Assembly (NCBI GenBank): GCA_020638995.1
Contig: JACKHM010000001.1
Location: forward strand, 2,480,001 to 2,544,000
Direction: 5' to 3'
DNA length: 64,000 bases
Source of the DNA: Planctomycetaceae bacterium
Lineage (GTDB): Bacteria; Planctomycetota; Planctomycetia; Pirellulales; Pirellulaceae
The notes beneath the pieces are model-generated. The model ran no database searches. It had not been told where the DNA came from and was given only the letters and a program-made list of their open reading frames with translations. Each line of letters opens with the position of its first letter. The stretch's first letter is position 1. Below are positions 46,644 through 55,474 of this stretch, in pieces. The translations under genes were made by a program, and so were the position numbers.

Positions 46644-47009
46644 ATGGAAAAACTTTCCCTTCTTCAACGGACCAAGCATCGACCGCTCCAAGTCGCGGTT
46701 GCCCGAGGCATGCCCGTCTGCGAGATGGGCGACGGAACTCCGGGCAGCATCGTCGGCTTCACCGATGGTTACTGCATCTATCGCCTTGACGACGGCGAGA
46801 CACTTTGCGTGGCCCCGTGGCGCGGCATCGCATTGAGCAATATCTGCCCCGCCTCCACGCTGTTACCGGCGGACGTCTCGGAGAACGATCGGCAAAACGC
46901 AAGTGCGACGGTGTTACGTGAGTTACTCAGCCTGCACCGAATTGCGAAGCTTACTCCGGCGCAGCAGACTACCAGCGAGGAACTCTTGGAGCTCCTATGC
47001 GGTATCTGA
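46644..47009 (+). CDS. Hypothetical protein at the end of the Ubl cluster
   Basis: The 121-residue soluble protein has GGGAGC about 8 bases before the ATG. Residues 20-70 read as a beta barrel-like domain (GSIVGFTDGYCIYRLDDGETLCVAPW), the rest as helix. No family recognised. It is 125 bases after the E1 gene and is followed by a strong terminator, so it may close the transcript. Confidence 0.6.
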   Translation: MEKLSLLQRTKHRPLQVAVARGMPVCEMGDGTPGSIVGFTDGYCIYRLDDGETLCVAPWRGIALSNICPASTLLPADVSENDRQNASATVLRELLSLHRIAKLTPAQQTTSEELLELLCGI

Positions 47010-47064
47010 GCGGTGATTAACATTTCGCCCGCATCGAACAACAATTGGAGCGGTACAGATCCAA

Positions 47065-47110
47065 CCTACGCGTGGAGCCCGACATGGGCTCCACGCGTAG
47101 GCATCTTTTT
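47065..47110. terminator. Strong (bidirectional) terminator between convergent genes
   Basis: A perfect 16-bp stem (47065-47080 with 47086-47101, loop GACAT) is followed by TTTTT at 47106-47110. It ends the Ubl cluster on the plus strand and lies next to the stop of the convergent lipoprotein gene. Confidence 0.85.
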
Positions 47111-47387
47111 AGCTATCCGGGGCGACGGAAGAGTCAACAGTAGGCAATCGCTGAGCATCGGAGTATCGGTAGTTGCCCGACTCTTCAGTCGCCTTGATTC
47201 GCCAATGTCCACCGCCATCCGTGCGATATTGAAGGTACTCGCCGTCCGATGTGACCGTTTCTGGAAGAATCTCGCCGTCAGGCGTCGCAATGTCTTCTTG
47301 AGTCCGGACGAAGTGCTCTTGCAGCGTTTCGTCCGACTTCGAGCACCCCGCCAATAAGGCAATTATGACGCCGGCGACGACCAGCAT
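47109..47387 (-). CDS. Small lipoprotein
   Basis: From the ATG at 47387 the protein has 92 residues: a hydrophobic signal ending in a lipobox (VIIALLAGC), then a polar mature part (KSDETLQEHFVRTQED). The frame is open further upstream, but that would overlap the preceding gene's stop, which lies only 10 bases before 47387. Probably cotranscribed with the upstream Tat-signal protein gene. Function unknown. Confidence 0.6.
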   Translation of the reverse strand: MLVVAGVIIALLAGCSKSDETLQEHFVRTQEDIATPDGEILPETVTSDGEYLQYRTDGGGHWRIKATEESGNYRYSDAQRLPTVDSSVAPDS

Positions 47388-47397
47388 TCCGTTAGTT

Positions 47398-48303
47398 TCA
47401 CGAAAGCAAGTTGATTTGTGCATTCGCATAGTCTCGAGCAACTTTCTCTAAGGCCTTGTCTTGCCACTGATGAAGCACGGAGATTTGCTGCCGCGTTTCG
47501 CGTTCTATTTGTCGCCCGATGTCGGTAGCGAGTTGTGTTAGTCGACCGGAAATTGCCTTGCGGTAGTTCGCCGGGCGACTGCTTATCAGTCCCAGCAGAT
47601 ATTTACACGCTCCGAAGATCGCGACTGCCACTGATAGTGGAATCGCCACTTGAGGAGATTTTGGTGCCAGCATAAGCACCGCCACCTCAAGCCGAATGGT
47701 GTCCATTGCTACCGTCGACAGAACGGGTCGTTGGCTTGCCGCTTCGGCCTGCGATACCGCGGCCGAAAGTTGGGCTCGGATGTGCGGAACCGCAGCATGG
47801 AGCAAATCCAGTTGATCGGCAGGACCAGACAGCTTCGGCAGTTCAAGGGCCCAGGCATTCTGAACGGTTTCGCAGCACCCCTTCCAGTTCTCGTCGAGTT
47901 CGCCTCCGATCTTCTCTGCAATCTGTTCGATTTTCTGCAAGATCAAGTGCTCTTGGACAACGTCCGCGACGAACGCATTGCGAACTTCCTGCTCCCGTTC
48001 TTGCTCGCTTGATAGGCTTGATAGTTTTTGTGCGAAGCTTTCAGAGCAGATGTGGTCGACAAACGGCGCACAGTTTCGACAAGGCGTCTGGAACCAATCT
48101 TCGATGTCTTGCCTGGCAAGGGCTGGAAGTCGGTCGAGTTCGGATCGCGCGAATTCGCTTCGCGGAGTAGCTGCTTCGTCCATGAGTCGGCTGGCCAACT
48201 GGTGGCGTGCGAAGACCATTCGCCCCCAAACAACACTAGACGCCAAGACCACCACCCCGCCACGAGTTCCCATCGTTAGCAGCTCACGACGACTCATTGC
48301 CAT
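47398..48303 (-). CDS. Probable Tat-exported or membrane-anchored protein of unknown function
   Basis: The 301-residue product starts at the ATG at 48303 with GGAGG 8 bases upstream. MAMSRRELLTMGTRGGVVVLASSVVWG has an RR plus hydrophobic core, so Tat export is likely. A cysteine-containing segment (CRNCAPFVDHICSESF) follows, then long helices; residues about 200-245 include a second hydrophobic part (VAVLMLAPKSPQVAIPLSVA). It is divergent from an XRE regulator 47 bases away. Confidence 0.55.
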   Translation of the reverse strand: MAMSRRELLTMGTRGGVVVLASSVVWGRMVFARHQLASRLMDEAATPRSEFARSELDRLPALARQDIEDWFQTPCRNCAPFVDHICSESFAQKLSSLSSEQEREQEVRNAFVADVVQEHLILQKIEQIAEKIGGELDENWKGCCETVQNAWALELPKLSGPADQLDLLHAAVPHIRAQLSAAVSQAEAASQRPVLSTVAMDTIRLEVAVLMLAPKSPQVAIPLSVAVAIFGACKYLLGLISSRPANYRKAISGRLTQLATDIGRQIERETRQQISVLHQWQDKALEKVARDYANAQINLLS

Positions 48304-48350
48304 CTGTCTAGCCTCCACTCCGTAGGGTCGCATTATCGGAGTGTAGACTA

Positions 48351-48602
48351 TTGTCCACAGACTTAGTTGTGTCGTCAAGCTACTCTCGCCGCATGCTTGG
48401 TGAGGAACTACGGAAAGCACGGCAGCAGGCGGGCCTAACGCAAGAAACACTGGCGTTTGAGGCGGGGGTGGATCGTACCTATATCAGCCAGCTCGAACAT
48501 GACAAGAAGTCCCCGACGCTCGACGTACTCTTTCGCATCAGCAAAGCCCTGGGGATCAAAGCGTCGATTCTGATCGCTCGGGTAGAGCGAAACTACCAGT
48601 AA
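48351..48602 (+). CDS. XRE-family HTH regulator
   Basis: The 83-residue protein is a single Cro/C1-type HTH: ELRKARQQAGLTQETLAFEAGVDRTYISQLE (recognition helix at VDRTYISQLE), then KSPTLDVLFRISKALGI. It is divergent from the Tat-signal protein gene, so it may repress that promoter. The ATG may be preceded by another in-frame start, which does not change the domain. Confidence 0.8.
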   Translation: MSTDLVVSSSYSRRMLGEELRKARQQAGLTQETLAFEAGVDRTYISQLEHDKKSPTLDVLFRISKALGIKASILIARVERNYQ

Positions 48603-48745
48603 CCACCGGACGTCGCTCATAATGGTCTGGAAACTCGGCGACTTACGTCGGACGGGGTCGACGCTTGTATTTGCTGCGCCGGGAACGATTTAACTCCGAG
48701 TGCGAGGCGATCTTACAACTTCCGCACAGTTCCGCCCGAGGCGTA

Positions 48746-49285
48746 CTAGGATCTGTCTGAATCACCTAGCACCGCATGAATCTCGGCATGATTGACCGTT
48801 CGGCGCGCGAGAAGTAGCTCCTTCACTTTCTCGACGTTAGGAAAGAACTCCTTCATCAACTTAAAGGCTCGCCGTCTGAGTCGCTTTTCGTATGGGGCGA
48901 TCGTAGCTTCGTCGAATTCGCTCTGACAGCCAGGTGGATGCAAGTTATAAATTCTCATCATGGAGCGTGGATTGACGGCGTCATTACCATACACTTCGTA
49001 GTCACCGATTCCCCCGTCGAGAACGTGTTCAGTAGCGTAACCTGCATAGTCCACCACCATGCGTTCTTCGAGCAGTTGACGGCGAGGTCCATCTCCAGGT
49101 TGCCATCCATTGAGCTGGTTACCGACAACCACTTCGCCTCGAGTGTCCTTCTCTTTGTTTGGACGAATCGTCGCCGTTCCTATTGGGAGTTCAAAGTGCC
49201 ACGCCGCGACCGCATGGCCCGCTTCGTGATAGGCAGTTCGCTCTAGACGTGTCACAGTCCTTCGAATCGGACTCTTACGGGCCAT
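48746..49285 (-). CDS. Stand-alone M41 (FtsH-type) peptidase-like protein
   Basis: The 179-residue product (ATG 49285, with AAGAG upstream) holds YHEAGHAVAAWHF near residue 19, the HExxH zinc motif in the FtsH/M41 context, then a helical part with DYAGYATEHVLDGG like the M41 segment carrying the third zinc ligand. It has no AAA+ domain or membrane helices, unlike FtsH. Any partner ATPase would have to be separate. Activity unproven. Confidence 0.7.
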   Translation of the reverse strand: MARKSPIRRTVTRLERTAYHEAGHAVAAWHFELPIGTATIRPNKEKDTRGEVVVGNQLNGWQPGDGPRRQLLEERMVVDYAGYATEHVLDGGIGDYEVYGNDAVNPRSMMRIYNLHPPGCQSEFDEATIAPYEKRLRRRAFKLMKEFFPNVEKVKELLLARRTVNHAEIHAVLGDSDRS

Positions 49286-49489
49286 TTGCTTGCTCTTGAA
49301 ATTGGTGTCGCTTTCGAACCTTGTCCCCACAAAGCAGATGCGTGTATTCTACGCTTGTCAGTGTATTGCTATGAACCCCGGGACACGAAGTTACGTTGCG
49401 TGCCGTGGGCAAAAGGGCCACCTGATCGTAACTCTCTGTGAGTAGACCAATTCGGTCTGCCCTTGAAGAAAGCAGGCGAAGGCGAACCG

Positions 49490-50713
49490 TCAAGCGGTCG
49501 TGTGGCCTTGTCTTGAATTCCGAACCATTGGTAACTGTGAATACGGCGAATCAACATTCTCAAGTTCCTCCGGGAGGCGATAGCGTAAAGGGCCGTTCGC
49601 ATTCTCGCGTTCAGCGGTGATCAGCCCCCGTTGGTGAAGGCGGTCGAAGTGCGTTCGCACTTGTTTCAACGACCATGACGTCAGTCGTCTCGCCAAATCG
49701 CGAGCAGATAGACGTCGCCACCTGCTTTCCGGAGTCGATTCACCGGTGCAGCCCATCTGCAGATAACGTGCGTAACCATCGTCGGCTCTCTGAAGATATT
49801 CGATCAAAGTAGCAACCATACGTGAATGGACGTTACCAAGGTCAGCCAACTCTCGCCGCGTGATAGCGTCTCGCTTTAAGGAACTGCTGTGAGACCGTCG
49901 ATAGCCATCTTCGTCTTCGACCCGGAACGGATTGCGGCGGTCGCCACCGAGCTTTACCGACAAGTAGACATTGGCACGGCGAATCATGTCCGCGGCCAGC
50001 GGTTCGCAAAGCTCTCGATTTGGCCGAACGACCTGCGAACAGAGGAGCCGCCGGACGAACTCGTAGTCAGTCAGTGTAGTCACGAGACTGTCGCTATCTT
50101 GGTTTGCGGTTGAATGCAGGAAGGCCGCACCTTCAACAAGTGCCTCAACGATACGCTGCTCTCGGAAACCCAAGCCAATGCCTTCTGATGAACTAGGTCG
50201 AAGGATCGCTTCCAATCGACCGTCGTACTCGATGCTTGAAGGCAATGCAGCTTCTACCACGGGACACTCAGCGTGAACCGCCACCCAAGTGTGGATCGCG
50301 GCAACTTCATGCTCATCATTCGTCAGCGGCAACGTAAGTCCCGGATCCAAGTCCGGCTCGTCATGGTGAAGTGCACAGAACACGGCGGGGCAAGAGCTCA
50401 TGGCAACGGTCCCCGCCATCTGGATCGTCCAGGCAACTTCCTGATACAGTCGCGGAACATAGACAAAGACAGCTCGGACACTCGCGACGCGAAGTGCGAA
50501 GTCCTTGAGATCTCGCTTCGCCCGCACATGAATCACATTGCCAGCACCGAGCGATCGCGTGTAGTATTTCCAAATCCGACACAACGTGTTCGCTGGAAGG
50601 TCGCACGTGATTGTCACTGATTCACCAACGAGACCGGCGGCAATCGCCAGTTCACCGAGCACGACCGACGTTGGACGAGAACGGATGTTTGCAGGATCAG
50701 CGAGTTGAGGCAT
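49490..50713 (-). CDS. Hypothetical protein with C-terminal winged-helix-like part
   Basis: The 407-residue product starts at the ATG at 50713 with GGAGG about 6 bases upstream. The first 200 residues are alpha/beta with no known motif. Residues 325-385 (RWRRLSARDLARRLTSWSLKQVRTHFDRLHQRGLI) look like a winged helix ending in a DNA-binding wing. It resembles mobile-element regulators in planctomycetes in general shape only. A perfect 14-base palindrome lies about 105 bases upstream (50818-50831). Confidence 0.6.
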   Translation of the reverse strand: MPQLADPANIRSRPTSVVLGELAIAAGLVGESVTITCDLPANTLCRIWKYYTRSLGAGNVIHVRAKRDLKDFALRVASVRAVFVYVPRLYQEVAWTIQMAGTVAMSSCPAVFCALHHDEPDLDPGLTLPLTNDEHEVAAIHTWVAVHAECPVVEAALPSSIEYDGRLEAILRPSSSEGIGLGFREQRIVEALVEGAAFLHSTANQDSDSLVTTLTDYEFVRRLLCSQVVRPNRELCEPLAADMIRRANVYLSVKLGGDRRNPFRVEDEDGYRRSHSSSLKRDAITRRELADLGNVHSRMVATLIEYLQRADDGYARYLQMGCTGESTPESRWRRLSARDLARRLTSWSLKQVRTHFDRLHQRGLITAERENANGPLRYRLPEELENVDSPYSQLPMVRNSRQGHTTA

Positions 50714-51630
50714 GAGACACCTCCGATTGTCGATTCGCCAACCGAGCAGCGATCGATAAACCGCGATCCAGCGGGGCGACGGCTGGAGTCGCAAGCCACC
50801 ATCGAGAGACAGCGTGACACAAAGCTTTGTGCTGACTAGCTTTACGGAACTTCACGCCAAAAATAGAATTCGGCTTAGTCGTGTCCACGACTATGCCCAA
50901 TTCAATCTTTGGCGGAAACTTCTTTGTAATCTTGATCTGACGCGTCGTGAGCGGCTCGCTCAGTCACTCAGAGAAGCATATCCAAACTGGACGGGTACAG
51001 ACTCATACGGTCGATCCCCCATCACTCGGCGATTTGAGCCTGAATCTCTGCAGGGGCGCTGAACGCCGGGGTGTGCGCCACCGCCGCAAGTTTGGGCTGA
51101 TCCGGAAATGCGTCCATTCCTGAAGGAGTTTGTCAAGTGCGAGCGGTTTCCATCGGGGTCAGTACGTACGGGTAACGCTTTGCGTTGCCGCATGTTTTTG
51201 GTGGTCGTCGTTGGTGCGGGGGATGTTGTTAATGTTGATGGATGTGGATTCGTTTCGGTCGTCGTTGCAGCGGGAAGTTGCGATCGTTCTTTTCAATGGC
51301 GATTGCTCCCGAATCATTCCTTCGCGAGGTACCACGCACGGGTTTCCGTGAGTAGCTCTGCCTGGTCGTGGCAGACGCAGATGTGTCTGGTGCGAATTCC
51401 TCCCGAAGGGGCCACTCCAATCAGTGCGTCGTGCAGTTGACAGAACAAGGCTCTGCCACTGCATCCAAGGACGACATCGAGTTGGCCCAAACGGGAGGGA
51501 TCTCAATCCGCCAGAGCGGACTAGATCGAACAACCTTGCCGAATTCTGGAACGGGTATCTCTTTCTCTGTTGGGTTGTTGGCTTCTTTCTCTTGAGGCGT
51601 ATCTTCTGGCCGGCTCCGTCCGGCCGACTC
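50714..51630. other. 917-base region with no convincing gene
   Basis: Several open frames are present on both strands but show no good start or protein-like pattern. A perfect 14-base palindrome, CACAAAGCTTTGTG, is at 50818-50831 and could be an operator for the divergent gene. A GGCCGG/CCGGCC hairpin lies at 51608-51625, just past the IS110 stop. The rest may be decayed mobile DNA. Confidence 0.35.
50818..50831. promoter_or_regulatory. Perfect palindrome, possible operator
   Basis: CACAAAGCTTTGTG is its own complement. It lies about 105 bases upstream of the reverse-strand gene at 50713. It could bind a dimeric regulator, but no consensus was matched. Confidence 0.3.
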
Positions 51631-52704
51631 TCATGCGGCTGCCGGCGCAAGTGCTCGCCAGTCCGCGTACGACTGCCGCTTCGTCAACATGTGCCACAGA
51701 ATCGTGGCCAGCTTTCTCATCACGGCTACGCGAGCAATGGTGGAGCCGCGTCTGAGTTTGACACGTTTGTACCACTCACGCCACCGAGCGTCCTTCCGCA
51801 ATACCTTGTGCGTCATTTGTGCCAGCAGCCAGCGAGCCATACCGCTGCCGGCCTTGGTGATTCTTCCCAGGCGTTGATTGTTTTCGCCGCTGTTTCTACA
51901 CCCGGGCGTCAGGCCCCAGTAGTTGGCTAAGCTGTGAGAACGAGGAAATCGCTCGATCCGACCAATGCGGCACGCCAGCGACGTGGCCGTAAAGGCGGCG
52001 ACACCTGGCATCGACGCGATGATCGCGGCGTCTTCGCTGTTACCACAGCGTTCAGCGATGGCCTTCTCGAGATCCGCGATCCGCTGCTGGACTTGTTCCA
52101 GGTCAGTCAGCAAGTGATCCATCTCCAGACGATCGATCTCTGGCAACACTAGCTTTTTGAGCCAAGCAATTGCCGCTTTTGTGGGGAACTTTTTGGTGGG
52201 CATCTCCCACCCGAGGTTGTGGCGGCGGAGGATCTGCCGGACTTTGTTGACCAGGCGTGTCCGCGTCTGACCGGCATCCTTGCGGAGCGTTGTCAGTCTG
52301 CGGTTCTCTTGGTCGGTGGTGGAGGCGATGTCCACTCGCCGCAAGCCGCGGACGGGCTTGCCTTGCAGGAGGCGCACCCGGTTGGCCCGCAACAGTTCGC
52401 TGAGCGCCGCGGCATCGCGACGATCCGTCTTCTGTTTCTTCCGATCTTCCGGCTGGATGAGGATCACCTTTTGGCAACGGTAATCGTAGAGCATACGGAT
52501 CAGCCAATCGTTGAAGCCACAGACTTCGACGACGGCCACGAACTGTTCGCCGTTCTGTACTCGCTCGCGGGTCAGCTGCTGAAAGAACGCATGGATCTTC
52601 TCAGGCTGCGGCGACACCTGTCGGGCCAGCAGGACATCGCAGTTTTCATCGCGGAGCGAAATCGTGATTTGACGAGCATGTTGGTCGATACCAAGGAATA
52701 GCAT
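51631..52704 (-). CDS. IS110-family transposase
   Basis: The 357-residue product starts at the ATG at 52704. The DEDD_Tnp_IS110 domain shows FLGIDQHARQ, VVEVCGF and KTDRRDA. The Transposase_20 domain follows with ANYWGLTPGCRNSGENN and TKAGSGMARWLL (serine in KAGSG). IS110 elements move without classical terminal inverted repeats and may use a non-coding bridge RNA at one end. The gene looks intact. Confidence 0.9.
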   Translation of the reverse strand: MLFLGIDQHARQITISLRDENCDVLLARQVSPQPEKIHAFFQQLTRERVQNGEQFVAVVEVCGFNDWLIRMLYDYRCQKVILIQPEDRKKQKTDRRDAAALSELLRANRVRLLQGKPVRGLRRVDIASTTDQENRRLTTLRKDAGQTRTRLVNKVRQILRRHNLGWEMPTKKFPTKAAIAWLKKLVLPEIDRLEMDHLLTDLEQVQQRIADLEKAIAERCGNSEDAAIIASMPGVAAFTATSLACRIGRIERFPRSHSLANYWGLTPGCRNSGENNQRLGRITKAGSGMARWLLAQMTHKVLRKDARWREWYKRVKLRRGSTIARVAVMRKLATILWHMLTKRQSYADWRALAPAAA

Positions 52705-52828
52705 GATAGTTCTCCTGTGTTGGAAAGAGTAAACGCTTCCCAAATATGCGATAGGAAAACCGCATCAACTGAACAGACCCTACTCCTTCATAGATATCAG
52801 TGCGCGCAGGGTCCTCGGCTGAGCGACC

Positions 52829-53653
52829 GGAGACCTGCAAAGTCATTTTAGACGAACCGAGTTGAGGTTGCTCGCGTAGAGTGCGGTGCAGGGGGGCTCT
52901 TATCTGATGGAAGGAGCCTTTGATGCAAGCGGTTTCGTTGTTGCAGGCGTTGGGAAATCTAGAAGATCCGAGGGCGGCTCGCGGGGTCAGGCATTCCTAT
53001 TCGGCGATCGTCGCCTTGGCGTTGTTGGGTATGCTGGCGAGGATTCGCGAGATGGAAGTGCTCGTGCATTCGGCTCGCACGCATTGGGATGAACTTCGCG
53101 AACCGTTGGGGTTTACGCGCGAAGAGCCGCCGGTGGCAACGACGATCAGCCGGACGTTGGCGCTGTGTAGCGTCGCGGATGTGCAAGCGGTGTTTCTGAC
53201 TTGGTTGCAAACGTGCCGGGAAGAGTTTTCGGCGGAAGGCGTGGTTGCGGTCGATGGCAAGACGGCCAAACAAGTGATCGACAGCAACGGTCGTCCGCTG
53301 CACATGCTCTTGCGTCGCCCTGATGTTGGCGTCGTCTCGCACGACGTTCACTACTACGTCACCAGCCTCGATCCGGATGCAGTCACCGCGGCGGACTTGT
53401 TGCGTTGGGTCCGCGGACACTGGCAGATCGAGAACAGTCTGCACTTTCTCAAGGACCGCTGGTGGGACGAAGACCGTCACCACACCCGGCGACCAGGCAT
53501 TTCCGCCGTGATGGCCGGTCTCAATTCGATCGCGCTCTCGATCCACCGCCTCTCGTCCGATTCCGAGCAGCCGGTAAGAGCCTCCGCCGATCAAATTGCC
53601 TGGCAACCCAGCAAAGGGCTGCAAATCATGCTCGCCTGACTTTGCAGGTCTCC
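52829..53653 (+). mobile_element. ISAs1-like element, internally deleted, with terminal inverted repeats
   Basis: A 17-base inverted repeat (GGAGACCTGCAAAGTCA at 52829-52845, complement at 53637-53653) bounds the truncated transposase. The right copy overlaps the transposase stop. Outside it, GGCTGAGCGACC (52817-52828) and GGCTGAGTGACC (53656-53667) are near-identical direct repeats with one difference, consistent with a mutated target duplication. Confidence 0.65.
52923..53639 (+). pseudogene. ISAs1-family transposase with a large internal in-frame deletion
   Basis: The open frame is 238 residues from the ATG at 52923 (GGAAGGAG upstream). The N-terminal part (DPRAARGVRHSYSAIVALALLGMLAR) and VAVDGKTAK, which holds the first acidic residue, are followed directly by PDVGVVSHDVHYYVTSL and the C-terminal HWQIENSLHFLKDRWWDEDR. 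ISAs1 transposases are usually around 370 residues, so about 130 residues with the middle of the catalytic domain are missing. It is probably inactive but may be mobilised in trans. Confidence 0.75.
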
Positions 53654-54105
53654 TGGGCTGAGTGACCGAAGGCATACCCTGGTATGAGCAGTTTAGGTCG
53701 GTCCGGCGGCGAGGTTGGTGGGATGCGCACGGGTCGTCCTGTTCGCGATCCTGGGTCTGATTCCGTGACTGAATCAGTGAGGCGACTTTCTTGACGACAC
53801 AATGGATATCAGGTCCGTTCATTGTCGTCCCTTCCTAAACTCGACCAGCCGCAGCACCCCAGTAAGGTGATTGATCTCGAAGCCGAATGACGCTTCCCTG
53901 CAAGCTGATGAAATAAAACAACATTTGAGCGGTCCGTGCCAATCTGCCGCGCGGCCGCAGCCAGCGAAGCTGCCAGTCGGTAAGCCAGCGTTCGGGGTCA
54001 GTCAACACGTTTTCATAACTGACTTTGCTCATGGCGTTCAGTGCGGCATCAGGAAGATGTTTAGCGCGAAGAAAAACACACGACGTAGCTGTAATTGCGA
54101 GCGGG
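53654..54105. other. About 450 bases between the ISAs1-like element and DUF2294
   Basis: No complete gene is called. A reverse frame from an ATG at 53822 with GGGACGACA upstream reads into the element and may be a small gene disrupted by its insertion. No other feature is seen. Confidence 0.3.
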
Positions 54106-54486
54106 CTACCTCGTCTTGGTTTCGCGAAAACAAGGCGTCTCGGCCAGCGTGAAGATGACAACCTCTTCGCCGGTGAGCGTGCTAATGTCGTGATGCAAAC
54201 TGAGTGGTTTGATGCCGGTGATCTCCTTCACCAACGCTTCTAAAGTCGGCCTCGCCACCTCGATCAGCTGCGATCGGACTTGCTTCAGCAGGTCGCGTCC
54301 TTTTTCGGCCGGCAGCGTTTTCACTAAATGCTGTTCGGCGGCGGTCAACACACCTTGCAAGCGAACCACCAGCAGATCACCGATCAAATGTGTGTGTATG
54401 TCTTTGGGACCGCGGCCCATATACTCCTGCTCGAAACGCGACATCCCTTGGCAGACGGCGGCTTCGATCTCTCCCTGGGTCTTCAT
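54106..54486 (-). CDS. DUF2294-family protein
   Basis: The 126-residue product starts at the ATG at 54486 (MKTQGEIEAAVCQGMSRFEQ). YMGRGPKDIHTHLIGDLLVVRLQGVLTAAEQHL and LHHDISTLTGEEVVIFTLAE are DUF2294 signatures. Function of the family is poorly known. A second DUF2294 gene is divergent 490 bases away. Upstream frame extension to 54558 lacks the domain pattern. Confidence 0.8.
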   Translation of the reverse strand: MKTQGEIEAAVCQGMSRFEQEYMGRGPKDIHTHLIGDLLVVRLQGVLTAAEQHLVKTLPAEKGRDLLKQVRSQLIEVARPTLEALVKEITGIKPLSLHHDISTLTGEEVVIFTLAETPCFRETKTR

Positions 54487-54975
54487 CAGCGGTCTCCAAT
54501 CTGGCCGAGCTAGTCGTGGCGGACGCAGCATTGCGGAGAAAGTGCGTCTGTATTCCAAGAGAACTTGTCGCCGCGCACAACATCAAACAGCGTACGGAAA
54601 AGGCGAAACCGATTCTAGCCGCCGATTGCGAGTGCGTCTTCGCAAACGGTGAAGTTAAGTTCGCTCTAACTCGCCCGCGGCGCGGGTCAGCTTGACAAAC
54701 ACCGTCGCGCTCGATCCCACCAGTACTCTTCGAATTTGAGAATTCCAAGTACGCGCCCTTGTTTAATAAACTCTCGGGTCTACAATCCAACCGTCGGGAG
54801 ATGAATCAACGACACGACAATTCATCCTTCGCCCGGCAAAGAAGCGATTTTTCGGATGACTAGATAAAGAGCAACTTGGCGCCGCCAGGGGGCTCGTTGA
54901 ACAGTAAACCGATGTGGCGGAACACCTGCGAGTGTTCTGCCTCATCGGTTTTTTTTATGCGCTTTCGAGTAAACG
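54487..54975. other. 489-base divergent intergenic region with a 5'-leader terminator
   Basis: No gene is called. It contains a strong terminator-like hairpin (54907-54956) ending 19 bases before the start at 54976, so part of it may be transcribed as a leader or small RNA. Confidence 0.4.
54907..54956 (+). terminator. Terminator-like hairpin in the leader of the second DUF2294 gene
   Basis: Outer arms AACCGATG and CATCGGTT plus an inner GAACAC/GTGTTC stem give a long hairpin with a CTGCGA loop, followed by eight T residues at 54949-54956. It is immediately upstream of a gene, suggesting attenuation or the end of a small RNA. Confidence 0.75.
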
Positions 54976-55443
54976 ATGATGAACGAAACCAATTCGGATT
55001 TCGCGCAGCAACTCGCCCGCTTGGCCAGCCGTTTCCAAGAGCAGCGGACTGGCCACGCTCCCAAAGCAGTGAACGTCGTGCTCGGCGAAGACACGCTGGT
55101 CATTACGATTCACGAAGCATTGACGCCAGCCGAAAAGGCCCTGGCCGGAACCCCAAAAGGTTCCGCTCAGGTGCAAGAGTTTCATCGTCGGTTGTTTGCG
55201 GACTCGACCGATGAAATGCGACAGGAGATCAAGCGGATCACGGGCCGCCAAGTGCGGGAAGCGGTGGTGGAAGTCGAAACCGCGACGGGCGCCATCGTCC
55301 ACGTGTTCTCGACCGGTGCGATGGTGCAAGTGTTTCTGCTAACTCAGGACGCGGATCCAGACGCCGATATCGATCGCGATGCGATCGAGCGCGGCGATGA
55401 CGACGGATTTCGTCCGTCGCCTAAACCTAATGTTTCAAGATAA
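54976..55443 (+). CDS. Second DUF2294-like protein
   Basis: The 155-residue product (two adjacent ATGs at 54976) resembles the DUF2294 gene on the other strand: RFQEQRTGHAPKAVNVVLGEDTLVITIHEALTPAEKAL and VVEVETATGAIVHVFST. It has an acidic tail. It lies after a terminator-like leader hairpin. Poor ribosome site; function unknown. Confidence 0.7.
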   Translation: MMNETNSDFAQQLARLASRFQEQRTGHAPKAVNVVLGEDTLVITIHEALTPAEKALAGTPKGSAQVQEFHRRLFADSTDEMRQEIKRITGRQVREAVVEVETATGAIVHVFSTGAMVQVFLLTQDADPDADIDRDAIERGDDDGFRPSPKPNVSR

Positions 55444-55474
55444 TTCAAGCCCTCAACGAGACTCGGAGTAGTCC

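Noticed and set aside
46644..47009. Extra E3 or target protein of the Ubl system
   Set aside because: No zinc or conjugation motif is visible; it is listed as hypothetical only.
50814..51062. 82-codon plus-strand frame near the palindrome
   Set aside because: Weak start and no family; may be chance.
51159..51650. 163-codon reverse-strand frame
   Set aside because: Arg/Ser/Thr-rich low-quality product overlapping the IS110 gene end.
53835..54161. 108-codon reverse-strand frame next to DUF2294
   Set aside because: It overlaps the DUF2294 gene, which shows clear family motifs.
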